From assembly GCA_049999765.1 (NCBI GenBank), contig JBNGIQ010009490.1, positions 1 to 23,677 of the forward strand: 23,677 nt of DNA, read 5' to 3'. Numbering within the stretch: the first letter of the stretch is position 1; every line of letters begins with the position of its first letter. The position numbers and the translations under genes are program-made. Below the pieces are notes generated by a model. The model was not told the origin of the DNA, did no database searches, and saw nothing but the letters and a program-made list of their open reading frames with translations. Shown one piece after another: positions 17,828 through 23,677 of the stretch. Source of the DNA: Phaeoceros laevis (lineage: Eukaryota; Anthocerotophyta; Anthocerotopsida; Notothyladales).

Positions 17828-20800
17828 CTAATCTAAGCTGTCTTCTACAGGCACGAGGCCGAGCTTGGTGCAGTGCTTCATATGCTGCTCCGTCGGCAAG
17901 GCCTTCGTCAGGATGTCAGCTGGATTTTCAGATGTATTTATGTAGTGCAGCTGGATTTCACCCCTGGCCACCACATCTCTCACGAAATGATGGTGCACTT
18001 CGATGTGTTTGGTCCTGGAGTGAAACACTGGATTGTTTGCTAACGCAATAGCTCCCTGATTGTCACAGAAGAGTTTTGTTGCCTCCAGCTGCTTTTGCCC
18101 TACATCGTCCAAGCATCTACGATCCCAAACTGCATCTTTGGCAGCAACTGTAAGAGTTTTGTATTCCGCCTCTGTACTTGACAGGCAGATGCTTGCATTC
18201 TTTTTACATGACCAGGAAATAGGTCCACCAGCAAGCATAAACACGTAAGCTGCCACTGACTTCCGACATCTGGGTCTGCTGCCCAGTCACTATCGCAATA
18301 GCCATGCAACTCTAGAATCTTTCCGTCACTAACTCTGTATGTGATGCAGAAATCAGCTGTGAGCTTCAAGTATCGCATCATACGCTTCACCTGCATCCAA
18401 TGATCTCTGCCATAGGCACCAAGGAACTGCGACACCAAGTGAACGGGGAATGCTATGTCCACTCTGGTTAAGCAGGTCAGATAAATGAGTGTACCTACTG
18501 CTGCCTTGTAAGGGACTTTGTTCATCTCCAGCTTTTCTGCAGCACTAGCTGCTGCCTGATCCTTGGTCAGCTTCACTCCTGTCGCCAAAGGGGTATTCGA
18601 CCCATGTGCCTCCACCAGATTAAAACGTGTCAGCATGTCATTTATGTACTTCCTTTGGGACAGTTTCAGCTTTCTTTTCTTCCTGTTCCGGGTGATCTCC
18701 ACTCCTAGGCACCATTTGAGCGGTCCGAGATCCGACATCTCAAACTCGGACTTAAGGAGATTTTTCACCGTGGGCAGCAAACTGGCGGGTCCAGGAGTTG
18801 CAACTATAATGAGATCATCAACGTATACCAGCAAGAGAATGTAGGCACCCTTCCGCTTGAGAATGTATAGGTTGCCATCAGCTGTGGCTTTCTTGAACCC
18901 ACACTTCATAAGAAAAGCATCTAACCTATTGTGCCACATCCGTGACTTTGTTTCAGGCCGTAGAGAGTCTTGTGCAGCCTGCAAACAAGGTGTTCGCTTC
19001 CCTTTTTCACATATCCCTCGGGCTGGGACATGTAGATCTCTTCATCAAGTTCACCATTGAGGAATGCAGTGCGTACATCCATTTGCTCTAAGTCCAGATC
19101 TTCATGCGCTGCAACAGCCAACACAAGGCGAAGTGTAGGGAATTTAACAACAGGTGCGAACGTTTCAAAATAATCTTCGCCTTCCTTCTGTGAAAATCCC
19201 CTAACCACTAGCCTAGCCTTGTATCTCTCTATGCTACCATCGGCATTGTACTTTGTTTTAAACACCCATTTATTGCTGATAGCTCGTCTCCCCTTTGGCA
19301 GCTCCTGCAGGGTCCATGTGCGATTTTTGATAATCGAGCCATACTCATCTTCAACTGCCTTCTTCCAGGCAGCTCCATCGGGGCCTTCATAAGCCTCTTG
19401 CATTGTCAACGGATCTGCAGGATTAGAGGTAGCAGCCGCCATAGCGTGCACTTGAGCTGTTATCAGCATGTTATCAAGATGACCTGTTTGCACAGTCGCC
19501 AGCAAGGACGCAAGGACTGGTGTATCGTCATCTCCATCTGACAGCTCATGATCCTCATCAAGTTCCCCCACTGGAGGCAAACTGTCTACTGCACCTGTGC
19601 TAAAGTTTGTACGACTGTACCTACTTGTCCACTGCTCCGGCAGGTATGGAGTGGGTGCAACACGCACTCGTCCTGACGAACGTGGTACAGCTGCAGATGA
19701 TGCCGATGCATCCTCGACAGGAACAACCACCTCAGCAGGTTCTGGATGCAGTAGATCTGTCCCAGCTGATTCGGGTTCTTCATCAGGCATAACAGGTTCA
19801 TTAAGTTCATAAGATGCCTCATCGTCGTGTGAAATGCTGTGCTCCGACTGATCAAACATAGCAGGCTCCACATGTAACTCCATGTCCATGTCGATGGTGT
19901 CCTTACTAACTGCCGGGTCCTCCCCTTGAGCAGGAGGGGCACCAGTGGCAACTCGGGCAGGCAGCGTCAGCAGTGCAGCTTCGTCAAAGACAACACTCCG
20001 AGCATACTCCACCTGACGTGTTACCGGATCAAAAAGCTTGTAAGCTTTAATGCCATCTGTATAGCCAATGAAAACCCTTTTCACAGCTCTGTCTGACAAC
20101 TTGGCATGCGCACGCTTGTTCTTAGGTACATGGGCGTATGCTGGAGCTCCAAAGACCCGAAGGTGCTGTATAGACGGCATCTTGCCACACCACAACTCAT
20201 ATGGGGTGCGCCCGTGCACAGCACTGGACGGACGTCGATTATGAAGGTATGCTGCTGTGTTCACTGCTTCTCCCCAGTAGGCCATAGACAAATTTGCTTG
20301 TTTTAACAATGCTCTTGTGATGTCTTGTGCAGACCTGTTCCATCTTTCAGCAACGCCGTTCTGAGAAGAGCTGTACGGGACTGTAAACTGCCGAGCAATG
20401 CCAAGAGACTCACAATATGCATTAAAGGCATCGGAGTCGAATTCTCCACCATTGTCAGTACGCAGGCAAAGTATCTTTACTCCCAGCTGCCTTTCAACGA
20501 GTGCTTGGTAATGTTTAAAGCTCTTGAACGCATCACTCTTATTTTTCAGCACATACACATGTACATATCTACTGTAGTCATCAATGAACGACAGAAAGTA
20601 CTTGCTGCCTCCGAAGGAGTCCTTAGAGACCGGCCCGCAAAGGTCAGCATGCACTAACTGCAACAATCCAGTTGCACGTGTGCCTCCGCCCTTAGGAAAA
20701 GCTGTGACATGATGCTTTGCGAATGTGCAGCCCTCACAGAACGGGAGCTTGCTCATGCCCTTCGGCAAGCCATCTGAATACAGGTCAGTCTTCTCCATAG

Positions 20801-22571
20801 CACTGAGCTTAGTAGGATCAGGACGCCCTAGCCTCATGTGCCAAATGTGCGTCACGCCTTCAGCTCCCACTGATGAACTGACGCCAGCCAACTGTGCAGA
20901 GGGCGCCGGCACACTATGTGCATCCAAGAGGAACAGATCGTGCATCAACCTGCCAACAGCAACTGTTCTTCCCGAGTGCTTAATGAAGCACATGGACTTC
21001 TTGAAGACAACCTCAGCACACATGTCTTTCGTAAGCTGATGCACTGACAGTAAATTCTTGGTGATGGATGGAACATGAAGTACGTTCCTTAGTGTTAATA
21101 CATCACCGTTTTTGAGGCTGAGGCTAACCTCCCCTACTCCTCGTATTTCCAGCTGGCTGTTGTCTTCTAACAGGACTGTCTGAGCACTCAAATCTTTCAC
21201 ATAACTAGTGAATACGGATCTGTCACAGCAGATATGTGCCGTAGCTCCTGAATCAACATACCAACTTCCCTCACACGCACTCCATGCGTTCAGGCATACA
21301 GTGAGAACCTGGTAAGATCGTCTGAGTCTATTCTGCTGACTACCTTCCGTGCAGCACTCAGCGACTGATGCAGATGGTGTTGCAGCCTTTGAAAAGACCT
21401 GCCTAGGAGGGGAACAAACAAGCAACACCGACGGCGACGTCTTCTCCTTCTTGGCAACAGAGTGTGCCTCAGGCAATGAAACCCGCCTAGGTTCGTTGTT
21501 TTTCTTTTTCCTGCAGTCTCTCTCCCAGTGATTGGGTAGACCATACCAATTGCAATTACCAGGCCTCTTCTTCGAGCCTGACGATTCTCCAGATCCACTT
21601 GGTCCTGACCATTTTCCTTTGTTGTTGGCAAAACGGTTGCCCTTTGGCTGACCAGGTTTCCGAGGCCCCTTGGGCCGTGCTGTGAAGAGTGCTTGACTCC
21701 GTGGTGGCTTAGCAGAATGCGTTGACATCTCCTCTTGAAGGAGTGCACCCACAAGCTCATTGAATTCCAACGCAGGAATGTCATCTTCACCTACATGCGC
21801 AACAAGAGCTAGCTGCCTCGCCATGCGCATCACAGCATTCTGACTGGACACAAAGTGAGAGTAACTAGGAGGTAATGCCGACAGAAACCTCATGCACGCG
21901 TCTTGCTCCTTTACTTTACCTCCAGCTTGTTCCATCTTCTGACGTGCTACACGAAACCGTGAGACAAACTGATCAATGGGTTCACCCTCTCTCATATTCA
22001 GTTGATGAAACGCTTTTTGTGCAGCCATTCTAGTCATTAGATCCTTGGCATGATAGACCATAGCCAAGTGATCCCACATGTCTTTTGATGTCTTAGCGTC
22101 AATTACACTCATAGCCATTGATTCACTAAGGCCAACTCTGATTACACCTTGTGCTTTCTCGTCGTACTTATCCCAGCGCTTCTGTTCTGGTGTGACTGTT
22201 TTGTACTTGCTGGAGGAGGGAAACAAGTCAGCGTCATCATCATCAGGACGAGGATTGTCTCCAGTTACGTACTCCCACAGCTGTGCCTCACGCAGGAAGC
22301 CTCTCATTCTCATCACCCAGACATCATAATTCACGCCGCTGGTAAGCCGGTCTTTCTCTTTAAAGTCAATTTTGACTAGCTGGAGCAACTTGTCATCTTT
22401 CTCCTGCTGCTCTTTTTCAGCTCTTTCTTTTGCTTCTCTTTCCTCTCGAAGTTTGTCACGTCTCTCTTTTTCCCTCCTTTCTCTCTCACGACGCTGCTCT
22501 TCTGTTTCCTGAGATTCCATTTCTGATTCACTATCACTATTCTGGAACAGGTTTCTTATACTCTCAAGCAC
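17828..22571 (-). pseudogene. Ty1/copia gag-pol with two frameshifts
   Basis: A 1,216-codon frame from ATG 22571 holds a charged coiled coil (residues 15-60), a UBN2-type gag (about 85-270), a zinc knuckle at 340-353, protease WYVDSGA (Asp440), an integrase zinc-binding part (His575-Cys615), the integrase core Asp643, Asp706, Glu742 (35 residues between the last two), and the RT start (about 1090). The frame breaks near 18945 after LYGLKQS. RT continues in another frame from about 18939 (RMWHNRLDAF), with YVDD at 18814-18825, to DWAADPD. It breaks again near 18265 and ends in a third frame (AAYVFMLAGG, SSTEAEY, CDNQGAI) at TAG 17830-17828. Two further defects: the second knuckle Cys is Tyr343, and the second integrase zinc His is Arg583. 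It is therefore inactive by itself, but lightly damaged. Confidence 0.95.
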
Positions 22572-22622
22572 CTGCCACTCGAGGGCTTGAGTGAAACCAT
22601 CGTCAGAGTTATCTTCCAGATT

Positions 22623-23276
22623 CTAGAGAGGTGAGGACTGACTTACACCTTCAACTGGTGCATCAACAGGGCAGGAAATTGCATTCAGGCACTCAATACA
22701 ACACTTGTAGATACCAGCATGTGGTATGTGTTCAGGTTTCACAGGTGTACTTTGTGTTTCATTAGCATGGACGCAGTCTAATACATTCTTTGTGTTTGAC
22801 AAGTCTAACTTCTCAATGACGTACTCTAATTGTGCACGAATTGTATCAAGTGCTTTGAACACAAATTTCGACCTATGAATTGCTGCTGTTTCTGCATTAC
22901 GTACTAGTCTAGAGAGCAAGTCTATTTCTGACTTATGTTCAGACTGTTGTTGAGCGACCATATGCAGGAAAGTACTAAAGTCTAACTGTGTTGTATCTCG
23001 TCTTGGCCTAGGTGCTTGACGGGGCTGTGTAAATGCTGCAGACCTCTGTGGACGAAAAAAGTTGATAAGAAACGACTCCTCTACATGCCTTGCACGGCTG
23101 TGACGCAAGTGATTTGGGTAGCTTTGCTGTGCAGGGACGAAGCTTGACTGTCTTGATCTGTACACAAGGTGGTCATCGGGCGAGAAGCACCCTCGTGGCC
23201 TAGGTTCGTACTGATCTTGGCAAGCGTGCCTCCTTCCCCGATGCGGCCTTCCAAATCGATTGTGCCTCTGGTCCAT
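22623..23276 (-). CDS. Leader ORF of the right copia element, 217 residues, unknown
   Basis: An intact frame lies between the PBS and the main gag ATG, ending 51 bases before it, in a different frame. The first 90 residues are Arg/His/Pro/Gln-rich (MDQRHNRFGRPHRGRRHACQ). The second half is helix-like (SEIDLLSRLVRNAETAAIHR; FKALDTIRAQLEYVIEKLDL) and ends with HIPHAGIYKCCIECLNAISC. Basic-then-helical composition would suit an RNA-binding or gag-like protein, but no zinc knuckle or known domain is seen. The start is uncertain: an overlapping minus-strand frame (23386-23081) is also open. Confidence 0.4.
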   Translation of the reverse strand: MDQRHNRFGRPHRGRRHACQDQYEPRPRGCFSPDDHLVYRSRQSSFVPAQQSYPNHLRHSRARHVEESFLINFFRPQRSAAFTQPRQAPRPRRDTTQLDFSTFLHMVAQQQSEHKSEIDLLSRLVRNAETAAIHRSKFVFKALDTIRAQLEYVIEKLDLSNTKNVLDCVHANETQSTPVKPEHIPHAGIYKCCIECLNAISCPVDAPVEGVSQSSPL

Positions 23277-23395
23277 GCTTCAGCAGGTAGGTCCAAAATG
23301 CGGCAGCACTCCTGCCACACCACCCAACTTTCTCCACACCATTGCTGTGCTCTTGCCTCAGCCGCGCCTAACCACCTCTTATGCAATGCAGGCTA

Positions 23396-23596
23396 TCAAG
23401 TCCGGCGACGGCGCACAACCTTCACCTTGCGGTGAGGGCCGCTCCTCACAGGAAAGCAACGAATTCGCCTCACGCGCATCTCCTCCCTACGGGTGATACC
23501 TCTGACGGCACCGCGGATCAGCGCTTGAATCTCCGGATCGACAACTGTCTCAAGATACTTCAACTGTCCAACCCAGAACATAATCCTAGAATCCAT
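23396..23596 (-). CDS. Short basic leader ORF next to the PBS
   Basis: The first ATG after the PBS (23596) opens a 66-codon frame, MDSRIMFWVGQLKYLETVVD followed by PEIQALIRGAVRGITRREEM and a strongly basic tail (KVKVVRRRRT). Its position 22 bases after the PBS is where many copia elements start gag. The region after its stop still looks protein-like in another frame (HKRWLGAAEARAQQWCGESW), so this may be the 5' piece of a longer broken ORF. Confidence 0.4.
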   Translation of the reverse strand: MDSRIMFWVGQLKYLETVVDPEIQALIRGAVRGITRREEMRVRRIRCFPVRSGPHRKVKVVRRRRT

Positions 23597-23617
23597 TGCG
23601 CAGGAATGCCTGCAAAA

Positions 23618-23630
23618 GGCTCTGATACCA
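23618..23630 (-). other. Primer-binding site, initiator tRNA-Met
   Basis: On the minus strand TGGTATCAGAGCC follows directly after the LTR end CAACA. It is complementary to the 3' end of plant initiator tRNA-Met, the standard copia primer. Confidence 0.95.
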
Positions 23631-23677
23631 TGTTGATTACTCTACGTCTAGCATTAGATCTTATGGGTACGAGACAA
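23631..23677 (-). repeat. 3' end of the 5' LTR, cut by the window edge
   Basis: The 47 bases before the PBS on the minus strand end ...GTAATCAACA, giving the CA terminus. Together with TGTTG at 17165 this forms a 5-bp terminal inverted repeat (TGTTG/CAACA). Confidence 0.85.

Larger units (their letters stand above)
16918..23677 (-). mobile_element. Right Ty1/copia retrotransposon, nearly complete, 5' LTR cut by the window edge
   Basis: Minus-strand order: partial 5' LTR (23677-23631), PBS (23630-23618), a leader of about 1 kb with extra ORFs, gag-pol (22571-17828), a 3' region without sense coding (17827-17174), PPT, inferred 3' LTR (17165-16918). It is a different family from the left element: its LTR, PPT context, gag and RT sequence all differ. 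It is oriented opposite to the left element. The order protease-integrase-RT-RNase H is diagnostic of Ty1/copia. Confidence 0.85.

Overview
The window is eukaryotic nuclear DNA, most likely from a streptophyte (land plant or charophyte alga). Evidence: two Ty1/copia LTR retrotransposons, one with a primer-binding site matching the plant initiator tRNA-Met (TGGTATCAGAGCC); a PPR-type motif (WNCLVEMYAKCG); a plant P5-type protein disulfide isomerase fragment; and exon-intron structure with GT/AG borders. I cannot name the species. Two runs of exactly 100 N are assembly gaps.

Layout. 1-3931 (+ strand): the 3' part of a copia pol gene (integrase core, reverse transcriptase, RNase H) ending in a polypurine tract and a very short 107-bp LTR. 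Two further partial copies of the same pol 3' end follow on either side of the second gap, the last one with its own 107-bp LTR. 3932-7400: a small intact gene (4179-4808) with its own TATA box, whose protein has two copies of a motif like the RT/RNase H junction of Ty3/gypsy pol; then mostly non-coding DNA with a long inverted repeat and short direct repeats. 7400-11000: a run of broken coding fragments on the minus strand (PPR-like, an unknown acidic protein, a P5 protein disulfide isomerase, other unknowns). 11150-15275 (minus): a large two-exon gene for an unrecognised protein of about 1,200 residues, broken by four nonsense codons and three frameshifts. 15380-16600: a tandem array upstream of that gene, made of cassettes that look like repeatedly duplicated non-coding exons with splice borders.

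16918 to the right edge (minus): a second, different copia element, nearly complete. It has an inferred 3' LTR with strong hairpins, a PPT, a 0.65-kb non-coding 3' region, a gag-pol gene with two frameshifts, a 1-kb leader with extra ORFs, a PBS and the first 47 bases of the 5' LTR.

Overall this is a repeat-rich, decaying interval. The 209-residue protein at 4179 is the best candidate for an intact unusual gene. The most notable structures are the exon-cassette array, the 270-bp hairpin, the short-LTR copia cluster, and the shared decay pattern in the minus-strand genes: nonsense codons one C-to-T step from sense, and frameshifts in homopolymers.
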